Notes: generated by a model from the letters alone, not told the origin. Numbered from the stretch's first letter, positions 53,704-62,997 are shown. The stretch: 64,000 bases of DNA from Verrucomicrobiaceae bacterium (GCA_015075365.1 JABTUN010000003.1:1037060-1101059), one strand, 5' to 3'. Made by a program: numbers and translations.

Positions 53704-56700
53704 GTCGGCAGCGCAAAAGGCCTGAACACCTCCATGCGCGACTCGTGCTCGGAGTAAAACAGCGCGCGATTCAGGCCCAGCGATCCGGCTTTCGGTGAAT
53801 CGATCAGGCTCGCCGAGTCATTCGCGCTCATTTGGAAGAGCACGCGCATGCCGAGCTCGCTCAAGGCTTTGCGGCTGAGGCAGCGCTGAATGTTGTTCAG
53901 CGTGTCGAGGCTGGTGATGAGATGGATGCCGAGCGGCGGGCCTTCGTTGATGATGTCGTTGAGCTGGTTGCCGGGCTTCGGCGAGTCGTCGCCGCCGAAG
54001 GAGAAATCCTCCTCGTAGCGCAGCTTGCGGAACTTTTGCAGGCCGTGCACGAGCAGGAAGATCGGCGGATCGCCCGCGCTGCCTTCGTCGCTGCGGCGTT
54101 TCATCTCGGCGTGGACTTCGGCGATGAAATCAGGGGCTTCGTGGCCCTGCGTGACCTTCGCGCGGCCTTTGGCGGCGGCGGCTTCGAGGAAGTCGAACTC
54201 CGGTGTGTCGTTGAGAGCGCCGTGGATGAGGTAAAACGCGGGCGCTTTGTCGCGCGGATGCTGCGCGGCGAGGCCGATGATGGCGAGGCCGAGAATCGCG
54301 GCGATGGCCTCGTCGTTCTGGCCCACGAGCAGCAGGTGACGGCCGCTTTGACGCGGGAACATCGCATCCGTCGGGCCTTTGATCGCGTTTGGCAGGCCCA
54401 ACCACACGCGCGGATCGGCAGGAGCCTTCGCGGGCGGATTTTCGAGCGCGGCGGCCAGCAGCGGGTTGTCGCGCACATCGGCGGGCATGTTGCCTTCGAA
54501 GACGATGGGCCGTTTTTTGGCGAATCCGCGCTCCTGGCCGAGTTTCGTGACTTTGGCGAGGTTTTCGTCGCGCTCCTCGTCGGTGAGCCAGACGACCTGG
54601 AAGGGCGAATTGCCCTCCAAAGCGCCCGCGGCATCGTTGTAGATGCCTTCACCGGGTCGCGAGAGCAAACGCGCGGCCACATTGCCTTCGTCCATGATGA
54701 GCGCGGCGTCGGCTTCATTGCATTGCAGCGCGATGCGGATGACCATCTGGCCCAGCGTGGTGCGGGCGAGCGTGTAAGCGCCGCCGAGCGTTTGCGAGCC
54801 GAGGAACACATGAATGCCGAACGCGCGGCCCTGACGCACGATGCGGTCGAGCAGCAACGCGGCACCTTGAGCCACCGAATCGTCCTCGACGAAGAATTCC
54901 TGGAACTCGTCGATGATGAGCATCGCACGCGGCATCGGCTCCGTGCCACCGGCGCGTTTGTAACCGGCCAAATCCTGCGTGCCGAGCTTGCGATACAACT
55001 CACCGCGACGCTTCAATTCCTCGTCGATGCGTTGCAGCACGCTCAGCGCGAACTCGCGGTCGCTCTCGATGGCGATGACCTTGGCGTGCGGCAGCTTCGC
55101 ATCGGCGTAGCACTTGAACTCGACGCCTTTTTTGAAGTCGATGAGGTAAAACTCGATCTCGTCCGGGCTGCAGGTGAGCGCGAGATTCGTGATGATGATG
55201 TGCAGCAAGGTGGATTTGCCGGAACCGGTCTTGCCGGCGAGCAGCGCGTGCTGTTTCGTGCCTTTGCCGATGGCGAGGTATTGCAGCTTCGTCGCGCCCG
55301 TGCGGCCGATGGCGATGCGCAGCTCGTTCGTGGTGCTTTCGCTCCACATCTCCTTCGGCGCGACGATGGAGAAGGGCACCTGCACGCGGTTCGAGTCGAT
55401 GCTGGCCTTGCCGATCTGATGCGCGAGGTCGGCGGCGATCTCGTCGCTGACGAAAGGATCGAGTGTGAGCGTCGAGATGCCGCCAAAGCTCACCACGCCC
55501 TTTTCGCGGACGAGACGAACGGTGAATTTGCGCAAATCCTCGGCGCTGAGGCCTTCCGGCAGGTTTTGACGGCGATCCCAATGCACGAATGTGAAGACAC
55601 CGCAGCGCGGTCCGCTGGCGAGGATGCTCTTCAGGCGTGCCATCGCGCTCTCGCTGAAGCTCGCGGGCAGTCCGGCGATGACGAGGAAGTGGTATTTCTC
55701 CGCCACGCTGCCGGCTTGCTCGTTGTACTCGGTGATCGTGGCGTATTCGTTGCGCAGGTACATCTGGATGACTTTCTCGACGTGCTCGTTGAGCTCCTGA
55801 AGGCGTTCCTCGATGTGGTCACGCTGCGTCCAGATGCGGCGATTGATGAGCGCGGGCTCGTAATCGGCCAAGTGCATCAAACCGGCGAAGTTTTGCCCGA
55901 GGCCGACGGCGTCGATGATGGTGAAGTGCGCCTTGCCGGGCGGCGCGGTCTTCAAGATGCGGAAGATGATGCTGTTCATCACCTCCGGCACCCACTTGCC
56001 GCCATCGTCATCCGTTTCGATGAGCAGCGAGGCCTCTTGAGGAAAGGTAAGCGCCAGCGGCAGCGAGACATGCTCATGGCCCGCGAGGCTCAGCGGCGAG
56101 TCTTTGGCGAAAATCGTGGCCTCCTTGCTCAAATCGAGGTTCAGCCCGGCAAAACGGCTGTGCGGCGGAAACACGGTCGGCGCGGTGTACTCTGCGCTCC
56201 ACGGCGTGGCGGTGATTTGGGCGGCCTCGTCGATTTGAGCGAGCAAATCGGGGGTTTTGGCATTCCACTCGGTTTGCAGGTCGTCCCAGCGCTTTTTCGC
56301 CGCGGCGTCCATGGTGGACAGGTTGAGCTGGTGACGGGACTCAAGCTGGTTGCGCCGGTCGATGAAGGGGGACTCGACCTGGGATAGATGCACGGCCTTC
56401 TGCGAGCCGACGCGACGCAGGTTGCGCTGGAGCAGGCGCTCGTTGCGCGCGAGGCAGGCGGGGATCTGCGTGGCGAGGCGCTTCTGCATCTGCTCTTTGA
56501 AGGTGCGGGCGACTTCCTCGACGCGTGTCTTTTCGGCGGCGATGCGCGCCTCCTCCGCCTCGCAGGCGGCCTGCACTTTCGCATTGGCGGCGTCGATGGC
56601 GGCGTTCAGCTCCGCCATGGCGGTCTCATAGTCCTGCACGGCGCGGCTGAGTTGCTGGAGATCGACCGGTGACTTGCTGAACATGCCGAAGAGACCGCCG

Positions 56701-57296
56701 GATTTCGTGGCGAGCAGCTCCTCAAAGCCCTGTGCATGCGCCTCAATGGCGGCGACGCGCGCGGGCATGTCATCCAGCGCGATGGCAGACGGCGTGACCG
56801 CCCCCTGGCGGGCAAGGCGGCCGCCCGTGGCCTTCAGCACGGCCAGCAGGCGGTCTTTCGCGGCGGAGAGACGCTCAAACAGCGGCGCGGCAAAGGCCTC
56901 GATGCGAGCCAGCTCCCGCTTGAGCGCGGACTGTGCCTGCACGCTGCGGATCTGCTGCCGTCCGAGCCAGCTTTCCCGCTGCTTTTGCGTCATGGCGGGC
57001 AGGTCGCGCTCAATGCGGTTCTGATAGCGGGTGAAGGCGGTGGCGCGCGCGGCGTGGCGGGCACGGACGGTCGCGGCATGGCCTTCCCACTGGCTGGTGA
57101 CATCCGCGGCGGCCCTGGCGGCCTCTGCCTCGAGCGTCTCGATCTGCTGGAGATGATTCTGCTCCGCCGTGTAGCGTTTCGAGCGTGTTTCGCGGGCGAT
57201 CTGTTCGCTGCGCCGCGCAAAGTCGGCCGCGGCATCGCGCAGGGTCAGGTGAAGCTGGAGAATGCGCGAAGCGCGGAGGTCAATAAGCTTGCTCAC
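53679..57296 (-). CDS. FtsK/SpoIIIE (EccC-like) ATPase with long coiled-coil N-terminus
   Basis: The product is 1205 aa. Residues 1-370 are helical and charged (long coiled coils), with no membrane helix, unlike FtsK or EccC/EssC. Residues ~390-620 form a mixed domain with short beta strands (NSIIFRILKTAPPGKAHFTI). The first ATPase module has Walker A LLAGKTGSGKSTLLH near residue 689 and Walker B AMLIIDEFQEFF near 794, followed by RQGRAFGIHVFLGSQTLGG, as in FtsK/SpoIIIE. A second, degenerate module (HLLLVGQNDEAIAAILGLAI near 989; IFLLVHGLQKFRKL) lacks the GK[ST], like accessory ATPase modules of type VII secretion EccC. It overlaps the small WXG100-like gene by 17 bp and follows the helical gene. 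The 3' end overlaps convergent prmC. Likely function: pumping of protein or DNA substrates. HerA-type ATPase is the alternative. Confidence 0.85.
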   Translation of the reverse strand: MSKLIDLRASRILQLHLTLRDAAADFARRSEQIARETRSKRYTAEQNHLQQIETLEAEAARAAADVTSQWEGHAATVRARHAARATAFTRYQNRIERDLPAMTQKQRESWLGRQQIRSVQAQSALKRELARIEAFAAPLFERLSAAKDRLLAVLKATGGRLARQGAVTPSAIALDDMPARVAAIEAHAQGFEELLATKSGGLFGMFSKSPVDLQQLSRAVQDYETAMAELNAAIDAANAKVQAACEAEEARIAAEKTRVEEVARTFKEQMQKRLATQIPACLARNERLLQRNLRRVGSQKAVHLSQVESPFIDRRNQLESRHQLNLSTMDAAAKKRWDDLQTEWNAKTPDLLAQIDEAAQITATPWSAEYTAPTVFPPHSRFAGLNLDLSKEATIFAKDSPLSLAGHEHVSLPLALTFPQEASLLIETDDDGGKWVPEVMNSIIFRILKTAPPGKAHFTIIDAVGLGQNFAGLMHLADYEPALINRRIWTQRDHIEERLQELNEHVEKVIQMYLRNEYATITEYNEQAGSVAEKYHFLVIAGLPASFSESAMARLKSILASGPRCGVFTFVHWDRRQNLPEGLSAEDLRKFTVRLVREKGVVSFGGISTLTLDPFVSDEIAADLAHQIGKASIDSNRVQVPFSIVAPKEMWSESTTNELRIAIGRTGATKLQYLAIGKGTKQHALLAGKTGSGKSTLLHIIITNLALTCSPDEIEFYLIDFKKGVEFKCYADAKLPHAKVIAIESDREFALSVLQRIDEELKRRGELYRKLGTQDLAGYKRAGGTEPMPRAMLIIDEFQEFFVEDDSVAQGAALLLDRIVRQGRAFGIHVFLGSQTLGGAYTLARTTLGQMVIRIALQCNEADAALIMDEGNVAARLLSRPGEGIYNDAAGALEGNSPFQVVWLTDEERDENLAKVTKLGQERGFAKKRPIVFEGNMPADVRDNPLLAAALENPPAKAPADPRVWLGLPNAIKGPTDAMFPRQSGRHLLLVGQNDEAIAAILGLAIIGLAAQHPRDKAPAFYLIHGALNDTPEFDFLEAAAAKGRAKVTQGHEAPDFIAEVHAEMKRRSDEGSAGDPPIFLLVHGLQKFRKLRYEEDFSFGGDDSPKPGNQLNDIINEGPPLGIHLITSLDTLNNIQRCLSRKALSELGMRVLFQMSANDSASLIDSPKAGSLGLNRALFYSEHESRMEVFRPFALPTQDWLASF

Positions 57297-57480
57297 AGTC
57301 TTTTTTGATTTTTTTGAGGAGGACTTCGAGTTCGTTCATGATGGAGCTCGTCTTGGTGACGAGGCTGGGCAGCGGCTCAAGGTAGCGCTTTTCAAACTCC
57401 TGTGCCTTCGCGTCCCGCCAGTGGACTTTGGTGGCGTGCCAGTGCTCGGCGAGTTCGCGTGCGGTTTGGGTGAGGTTCAT
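57280..57480 (-). CDS. Small WXG100-like helical protein
   Basis: The product is 66 aa. Two predicted helices are joined near the Trp-containing segment HWHATKVHWRDAKAQEFEKR, with W-R-D in place of W-x-G, and a conserved-looking F..x.YLEPL. The second helix is SSIMNELEVLLKKIKKDCEQ. This recalls ESAT-6/WXG100 partners of EccC-type ATPases but is shorter (66 vs ~100 aa). It is immediately upstream of the FtsK-like gene (17-bp overlap), so the two are probably translated together. Identification as a secreted substrate or adaptor is inferred from shape and position. Confidence 0.6.
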   Translation of the reverse strand: MNLTQTARELAEHWHATKVHWRDAKAQEFEKRYLEPLPSLVTKTSSIMNELEVLLKKIKKDCEQAY

Positions 57481-57511
57481 GGACAGAGTTTCAAGTTCCA
57501 GGTTTCAAGCT

Positions 57512-58021
57512 TCAAGACTCAGGAGCGGGAGCAGGGGAAGCCGCAGGCGCGGACGACTCGTTGTAGGCGGCGATGAGGCGCTGGATTTCGGATAGATGAG
57601 CCACGGCCAGGGTGAGATCCTCCTCGATGAAATTGCGCAGGCCGTCGAGCTTGCGGGCCAGGGGATCGATGCTGCGGTCGTAGTCGCGCGCCCAGGCCTT
57701 CGTGCGCTCCAGTTTCTGCTGCGCCTCTTCCAAGGCATAACGGCACTTGCGCACGGCCATTTGTTGCACCGTGGGGCTGTCGATGAATTCGGACAGGCGC
57801 GCGCTCATCAGCTCCGCCTGTGCCTGATCGAGTTTCTTTTGCCGCATTTTGATCTGGGCCATCCAAAACTGCGGCTGCTCTGTCTGGAGCCAGCCGCGCG
57901 TCTTCTTCACCGCGTCCTGGGCAGCATCGAGCGCCTGACGAGCCTTCTCGATGAAGACAATCAGCGCGGAGCGGAAGGAGTCGATCGCGTCGAGGTTGGA
58001 GATGCGGGCCTGGTCAGCCAT
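57512..58021 (-). CDS. Helical protein of the FtsK-like module
   Basis: The product is 169 aa, almost wholly helical with long heptads: FRSALIVFIEKARQALDAAQ, then KMRQKKLDQAQAELMSARL, then KCRYALEEAQQKLERTKAWA. It ends in a disordered APAASPAPAPES tail. No signal peptide or membrane helix. Its coiled coils could pair with the coiled-coil N-terminus of the ATPase. It starts 8 bp after folK and ends 31 bp before the WXG100-like gene. No family recognised. Confidence 0.7.
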   Translation of the reverse strand: MADQARISNLDAIDSFRSALIVFIEKARQALDAAQDAVKKTRGWLQTEQPQFWMAQIKMRQKKLDQAQAELMSARLSEFIDSPTVQQMAVRKCRYALEEAQQKLERTKAWARDYDRSIDPLARKLDGLRNFIEEDLTLAVAHLSEIQRLIAAYNESSAPAASPAPAPES

Positions 58022-58029
58022 TTCAAATT

Positions 58030-58527
58030 TTAGATTTCGGAGCGGACCCTAACGGAATCCGGCGCGTCGTCGAGGGCGGAGAGCAGTTCGGAGATGGTTT
58101 GGGTGAATCCGGGCAGAACCAGGCCGGGGCGGATGTCCGCCAGCGGCTGGAGCACGAAGCGGCGCAGGTGCAGGCGCGGATGCGGGATGGTCAGCGTGTC
58201 ATCATCGATACACAGGCCGCCAGAGTAGAGGATATCGAGGTCGAGCGTGCGGGGGGAGTTGCGTTCATGCACCTCCGGCCGGCCCAGCGCGGTCTCGATG
58301 GCCTTCAGGTGGCCGTGGAGGTCATGGGGGGCGATGTCGGCCTCGATTTCCACCACGGTGTTCAAAAACGCCTGCGTTCCCGGCGCGCAATCCACCGGCG
58401 CTGTCTCATACACCGGCGCGGTCATCATTTTCGTGATGGAAACACGCTCGCGTAGCAAATCGAGCCCGCGCCGCAGGTTCGCGGCGCGATCACCAAGGTT
58501 CGAGCCGAGCGCGATGCCGTGGGTCAT
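58030..58527 (-). CDS. folK: 2-amino-4-hydroxy-6-hydroxymethyldihydropteridine pyrophosphokinase
   Basis: The product is 165 aa. It transfers pyrophosphate from ATP to 6-hydroxymethyl-dihydropterin in folate synthesis. Family marks: IALGSNLGDRAANLRRGLDL at the N-terminus, VYETAPVD, FLNTVVEIEAD, and the signature RTLDLDILY (catalytic Asp pair) followed by IPHPRLHLRRFVLQPLADI. The length is normal. It is first in a run with the helical, WXG100-like and FtsK-like genes, probably by chance of co-transcription. Confidence 0.95.
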   Translation of the reverse strand: MTHGIALGSNLGDRAANLRRGLDLLRERVSITKMMTAPVYETAPVDCAPGTQAFLNTVVEIEADIAPHDLHGHLKAIETALGRPEVHERNSPRTLDLDILYSGGLCIDDDTLTIPHPRLHLRRFVLQPLADIRPGLVLPGFTQTISELLSALDDAPDSVRVRSEI

Positions 58528-58554
58528 GAGGGGCGGACGCTGGCTTCGGTAAGT

Positions 58555-59025
58555 TTACACATCGTCATCGTCTTCGTCTTCATTTGGCTGATCATAAGCC
58601 TGCATCAAGCCGACGCGCAGCAGCAAAAATGCATAAAGACGCAGGATGTAGAAGAGGGAGGTGCCGTAGAAACCGGCGGACAGGCCGTCGAGCGTCATGA
58701 ATGCACACCACAGGCCAAAGGGGTAAATTGAGGCGATGGTGGAAAGGGCGGCGAAGAACTTTTTCCGGTTGCTAAAGCACCAAAGTGACAAACCACCGCG
58801 ATAGAAGTCCAATCCTCGCAGAGCGAACAACTCAAACGGGAAAAAGAGTAGGGCATGAGTCATGATCGGGATCCCGATGCTGTCGGCCTCAGGTGGATAG
58901 TCGCCGCGAACAGCCCTTGCATTGAAGTGGAAATAGTTCACCACGGGTCCCAGCCAGACCAGCAGCCATACGATTACCACCAAGCTGCGGCTTCGTGGCG
59001 GGGTGATCAGGATGCGGGCCGACAT
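58555..59025 (-). CDS. Membrane protein of unknown function
   Basis: The product is 156 aa with about four hydrophobic segments (LVVIVWLLVWLGPVVNYFHF, THALLFFPFELFALRGLDFY, FAALSTIASIYPFGLWCAFM, TSLFYILRLYAFLLLRVGLM) and a very acidic C-terminus (NEDEDDDDV). The start MSARILITPPRSRS is chosen since a positively charged lead precedes the first helix. No known family. It sits between dapB and folK in the same direction. Confidence 0.65.
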   Translation of the reverse strand: MSARILITPPRSRSLVVIVWLLVWLGPVVNYFHFNARAVRGDYPPEADSIGIPIMTHALLFFPFELFALRGLDFYRGGLSLWCFSNRKKFFAALSTIASIYPFGLWCAFMTLDGLSAGFYGTSLFYILRLYAFLLLRVGLMQAYDQPNEDEDDDDV

Positions 59026-59078
59026 AGCGCATTTCCTCGAATCGCTGGCAACGCAGGCGGATGAGGGCATCCGCGCTC

Positions 59079-59810
59079 CTATTTGAGACCGAGCACATCC
59101 TGCATCGAATACAGGCCCGGTTTCTGGCCGGCGAGCCACACGGCGGCGCGGACGGCGCCATTGGCAAAAGTGTCGCGGGAGCTGGCCTTGTGGGTGAGTT
59201 CGACGCGCTCGCCGGTATTGGCGAAGATGACGGTGTGATCACCGACGACATCGCCGCCGCGCAAGGCGTGGACGCCGATTTCCTTGGGCGTGCGCGCGCC
59301 GACATCGCCGAAACGGCCGTGGCGGCAGTCCTTGTCGTATTCGAGGCCGCGCACGTCGGCGAGGATCTCCACCAGCGTGCGCGCGGTGCCGCTGGGGCTG
59401 TCCTTTTTCATGCGGTGATGCATCTCGACGACCTCCAGGTCGAAGTCCGGCCCGAGGAGCTCGCAGGCCTTGCGCGTGAGCCAGAAGAGCGTGTTCACAC
59501 CGACGCTGTAATTGGAGGCGAAGACGATGGGCAGCGTCTTGGATGCCTCGCGGATGGCGGCGAGTTGCTCGTTCGTGTGGCCGGTGGTGCCGATGACGAG
59601 GCGCTTGTTCTGCTTCAGGCACTCGCGCAGCAGCTCATCGGCGAAATGATGGGAGGTGAAGTCGATCACGGTGTCGCTCTTGGCCAGTGCGCCGGGGAAG
59701 TCGTCGCCGATGTCGATGGCGGCGGCGACAGGGACGTTCTGGGTTTCAGCGGCGCGGAGGAGCGCCTGGCCCATGCGGCCTTTGCAACCAGTGATGAGGA
59801 GTTGGGTCAT
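59079..59810 (-). CDS. dapB: 4-hydroxy-tetrahydrodipicolinate reductase
   Basis: The product is 243 aa. It reduces the DapA product with NAD(P)H in lysine and diaminopimelate synthesis. Cofactor loop ITGCKGRMGQALL (6-18), DFTSHHFADE, GTTGH with TNEQL, and ASNYSVGVNTLFWL. The catalytic centre is VEMHHRMKKDSPSGTA (His pair and Lys). The ending is TFANGAVRAAVWLAGQKPGL-YSMQDVL as usual. The start MTQLLITGCKGRMG is canonical. It follows the LolC/E-type permease by 32 bp. Confidence 0.95.
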   Translation of the reverse strand: MTQLLITGCKGRMGQALLRAAETQNVPVAAAIDIGDDFPGALAKSDTVIDFTSHHFADELLRECLKQNKRLVIGTTGHTNEQLAAIREASKTLPIVFASNYSVGVNTLFWLTRKACELLGPDFDLEVVEMHHRMKKDSPSGTARTLVEILADVRGLEYDKDCRHGRFGDVGARTPKEIGVHALRGGDVVGDHTVIFANTGERVELTHKASSRDTFANGAVRAAVWLAGQKPGLYSMQDVLGLK

Positions 59811-59842
59811 GTGAGTTTTAGATTTTTGATTTTGGATTGGGA

Positions 59843-61126
59843 TCAATCCCGCAGCGCGACGGCGGGATCGACGCGGGAGGCGAGCCAGGCGGGGGGGAGG
59901 GCGGCGAAGAGACAGAGGAGGATGGAGCCGATGCAGGTGGCGGTGATGAAGACGGGGTCGATGTGCGCGGGAATGGTGGAGAGGAAGAGGCCGTCCGTCG
60001 AGGCACCACCGGCAAGCAGGGCGCGAATTTCATTGCGATAGGTGAGCACGAGGCCGCTGAAGATGAGGCCGGCGAGGGTGCCAACGACACCGACGACGGC
60101 GGCCTGGAAGACGAAGATGCGGACGATCTGGCCCTGCCGCGCGCCGAGGGAGGTGAGGACGCCGATTTCGCGGCGCTTCTGCGTGGTGACGGTGATGGTG
60201 GTGTTCATCACGGCAAAGGCGGCGACGAGGCCGATGATGCTGATGATGAAAAACATCATGAAGCGTTCGTTGCTCATGGCCGCGAGGCGCGCGTCGCCCA
60301 CATCAGTCCAAAGCACGGCCTTCCAGCCGTCCGGGATGATTTTTTCATCGAGCAGGCGCTGGTGGAAGGCCTTGATGTCGTTTGGCTGGCGGACCTCGAC
60401 CATCGCGCCGGTGATTTTTTCGCCCAGGCCGAAGACTTTCTGCGCGGTGGCCTGGGTGGCGTAGGCGTAGTGGCCGGCGGACTCCGACCGGAGGTAGCCG
60501 AGGAGCTGGATGGGAAGCGGATGGAGCTTGATGTCCTTGTAGGCGGCGTGGCGTTCCTTTTCGTCGGAAAGGTCGGAGGCGGTGCGGAAGCGGCGGACGG
60601 CGGTGGTGACGTTGCTGGAGGCGTAGATGGCCAGTTTGTCGCCGGAGTGCGCGTTCAGCTCCGCCGCCTGCATGTCGGCGGTGACGATGTCGCCATCACG
60701 AAGGTTGAGGGAGCCGTCGAGGAGGTGTTTTTCGATCTTTTGGAGGTATTCCGCCGCGCCGGCAGGCGGAAGGCCATAGAGCTCCGTGGCGGTCTGCGCG
60801 CCTTCGCGCTCCAGATAGATGATGCCGCCCGTGTAGGCGGTGGAGGAGGCCACTTCGGGCTTGGAGCGGAGTCTGGCGAGGATGGCCTCGATGTCGGCGG
60901 GATCGGCCGGTTTGCCATCGGCGGGCTTGATGAGCATGTGCGGCTGGTAGCCGATGAGGACCCGGCGGAACTCGCCCTCAAAGCCCTGCATGACGGCATT
61001 GACGACGATCATCGCGAGCACGCCGAGCGCCACGCCGAGGACGGAGATGACGGTGATGATGGAGACGAACGAACGCTTCGCGCGCAGGTAGCGGCGGGCG
61101 AGGAAGAGGACGGCGTTCGAGGGCAT
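59843..61126 (-). CDS. Lipoprotein-releasing ABC transporter permease (LolC/LolE type)
   Basis: The product is 427 aa with four membrane helices: one at the N-terminus (FVSIITVISVLGVALGVLAM) and three at the C-terminus, with a periplasmic MacB-PCD-like domain between. The N-terminus FLARRYLRAKRSFVSIITVI is typical of LolC/E. The FtsX-type signature near TVTTQKRREIGVLTSLGARQ contacts the ATPase LolD. In the inner membrane it extracts lipoproteins for transfer to LolA. A lolD gene is not in the window. PVC genomes often carry a single LolC/E-like permease (LolF-type), so no C or E letter is assigned. Confidence 0.9.
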   Translation of the reverse strand: MPSNAVLFLARRYLRAKRSFVSIITVISVLGVALGVLAMIVVNAVMQGFEGEFRRVLIGYQPHMLIKPADGKPADPADIEAILARLRSKPEVASSTAYTGGIIYLEREGAQTATELYGLPPAGAAEYLQKIEKHLLDGSLNLRDGDIVTADMQAAELNAHSGDKLAIYASSNVTTAVRRFRTASDLSDEKERHAAYKDIKLHPLPIQLLGYLRSESAGHYAYATQATAQKVFGLGEKITGAMVEVRQPNDIKAFHQRLLDEKIIPDGWKAVLWTDVGDARLAAMSNERFMMFFIISIIGLVAAFAVMNTTITVTTQKRREIGVLTSLGARQGQIVRIFVFQAAVVGVVGTLAGLIFSGLVLTYRNEIRALLAGGASTDGLFLSTIPAHIDPVFITATCIGSILLCLFAALPPAWLASRVDPAVALRD

Positions 61127-61208
61127 GGGGCGGCGAATGAGGCGAGCGGGCAGGGGATGGCAACGGCAATTGACCGCGCATACGCCGCCTCATCTGCCGC
61201 GCACCTGC

Positions 61209-62141
61209 TCAGAACGGCGGCGGTGGAGGCCGGAAGCCCGGTCCGCCACGCCTGCCACCACCGGGAGGGGGCGGCGGGCGGCGTCCGGGCGGCCTCATGC
61301 CGGGCGGACCGTTCATGCCGCCGGGGCCGCCAGGTCCACGCCTCTCAAAGCTGCGGTCCGGCTCCCCGGCAAACTGGCGCGGGATGAAGGGGTAGGCATC
61401 CGTCAGGACATAATAATAGGCGCCCTGTGGAAACTCCGGTGTGACCCCGTGGCGGCCGTTGTTCTCATCCAGGTCCCCGTGGCCGGCCGCCCATTCGTAG
61501 TCCTGCACAAAGGAGCCGTCGTATTGCCCGCCGGGGCCGCCTGCCGGACGCGCGCCCGCCTTCACGCGGTAGCCGGACTGGAGCTTCCGCGGAGGACTGT
61601 TCAGGTCCATCGGGTCGGAGGGGCCCCACGGGCCGTAAATGGGGAAGCCGTCCGCCGCCCAGCCGAGCAGGACGGGCTTGTTTTCCCCGCCAGAAAGGCG
61701 CTGGAGCAGGCCGGTGGGGATGCCGTGGTAGTGATAGGCGCCGTTGGGCTGCACATGCGCGTTGTGCTCGTCGAGGCCCAGGTCGATCGCGCCGCCCTGC
61801 GGCTCGTACTGCCAGCCGCTGGAGGGATCACCCCGCCACCACTCCGCGGCAAAGGGGTCCAGCACCACGCCGTTCACCGCCACGCCAAAGGGCTGCATGC
61901 GGTAGGGAGCGGGGGCCGCTTTCTTTTGGGGACTCAGCGGCATGCGGAAATCGTAGTCCTGCGCGCGGATCGTGTTGGGGTTGCGCGCGTTGGGGAACTG
62001 GCCCGGCGCGTGATCCGGGATGCCATTGGACTGAACGCGGCGTGTCTGCCCCGTGGTGGTGATGCGCACCTCGTTTGTCAAAGCTGGCGCCTGGGCCAGG
62101 ACGGGCATGACAAGGCAGAGAAGGAAAAGCGGCAGTTTCAT
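61209..62141 (-). CDS. Secreted YHYH-domain protein
   Basis: The product is 310 aa with a signal peptide (MKLPLFLLCLVMPVLAQAP). The YHYH domain shows GVAVNGVVLDPFAAEWWRG, then GLDEHNAHVQPNGAYHYHGI, then LLGWAADGFPIYGP, then the closing LDENNGRHGVTPEFPQGAYY. The function of the family is unknown; it may bind metal through its His. The C-terminal ~50 residues are Pro/Gly/Arg-rich (MRPPGRRPPPPPGGGRRGG) and probably disordered. The downstream 61127-61208 gap and upstream 62142-62402 gap hold no recognisable gene. Confidence 0.85.
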   Translation of the reverse strand: MKLPLFLLCLVMPVLAQAPALTNEVRITTTGQTRRVQSNGIPDHAPGQFPNARNPNTIRAQDYDFRMPLSPQKKAAPAPYRMQPFGVAVNGVVLDPFAAEWWRGDPSSGWQYEPQGGAIDLGLDEHNAHVQPNGAYHYHGIPTGLLQRLSGGENKPVLLGWAADGFPIYGPWGPSDPMDLNSPPRKLQSGYRVKAGARPAGGPGGQYDGSFVQDYEWAAGHGDLDENNGRHGVTPEFPQGAYYYVLTDAYPFIPRQFAGEPDRSFERRGPGGPGGMNGPPGMRPPGRRPPPPPGGGRRGGPGFRPPPPPF

Positions 62142-62402
62142 CCGCGGGTAAAGCCCGCGCAGGCGGAAATGTTACACCTCCAGGGCCAGAAAAATCGCGC
62201 TCCGTAGTCCGCAGCCCGCGACTGGCGTGCTTGCCGGCCCAAGGCGGCGCGCGTTGACCAACACCGCCGAGGGAGGGACTCCGCGGAGAAAACCATCTGG
62301 CCCGACCTTCCGACGACTCTTCTTCTACGATGGGTCGCATCCCTCGCGGGGCTCGCAGAGTCTGACGTGAGTTTGCCCGGCTGGCCAACCCGCAACACTT
62401 TT

Positions 62403-62906
62403 TCACCCCATCACCACGCGTCGTTCCACGCAGAGGCGGGCGGCGCGGTTCCGGCGCAGGTAGAATTGCTCCTGGAGCGGCAGCATGGTGTCCGTGCCGC
62501 CGTGCTCGATGACGAGCGTCACGGCCTGCGGCACGGCGTCCAGCTTCACAAACCGGAACAGCGGCGTGCCGCGCGTGCGGAAAAAGCAGTCCAGCGGGAT
62601 GTGCGCGTGCGCGGCATTCCACAGCCAGCGCGCGGGCGGGAAGCCGGGCTCCTCCGCCAGCGCGCAGAGGATCTCCCGGATGAGCGCCTCGCCGTGCTTG
62701 CGCGCCCACTTGGCGGCCTCCCGGCGGTTGAGCAGTTGATACAGGCGCGCCATCAGCGGATTGGCATGCGCGTGCTCCATCTCCTGGATGATCTCCCGCG
62801 CGTGCACGGCCATGAGCTGTTGAAACTCCGCCCGCGAGATGCCGCCGCAGTCCAGCAGCCGGAAGAGCTCCAACGGGGTGGGAATGGAATCAGCGGCGGG
62901 CGGCAT
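62403..62906 (-). CDS. Hypothetical protein
   Basis: The product is 167 aa, soluble, with no signal peptide. Residues 1-105 are helical (TPLELFRLLDCGGISRAEFQ, MARLYQLLNRREAAKWARKH, ALIREILCALAEE). The last 60 form beta strands (LFRFVKLDAVPQAVTLVIEH) and a basic end (YLRRNRAARLCVERRV). No family recognised. It is divergent from trmD over a 91-bp gap containing TTTTAGATTT-type AT-rich words. Confidence 0.6.
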   Translation of the reverse strand: MPPAADSIPTPLELFRLLDCGGISRAEFQQLMAVHAREIIQEMEHAHANPLMARLYQLLNRREAAKWARKHGEALIREILCALAEEPGFPPARWLWNAAHAHIPLDCFFRTRGTPLFRFVKLDAVPQAVTLVIEHGGTDTMLPLQEQFYLRRNRAARLCVERRVVMG

Positions 62907-62997
62907 GGAATTTCGAATTTTAGCTTTTGGATTTTAGATTTGGAGGGGCGAAGGATGCCAAGTCTTAAATCAGAAATCTCGAATCCAAACTCCTGCG

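Noticed and set aside
53832..56387. Long open frame antisense to the FtsK-like gene (851 codons)
   Set aside because: Same reason: the minus strand carries Walker A and B motifs, the plus strand only a Glu/Ala/Val-rich shadow.
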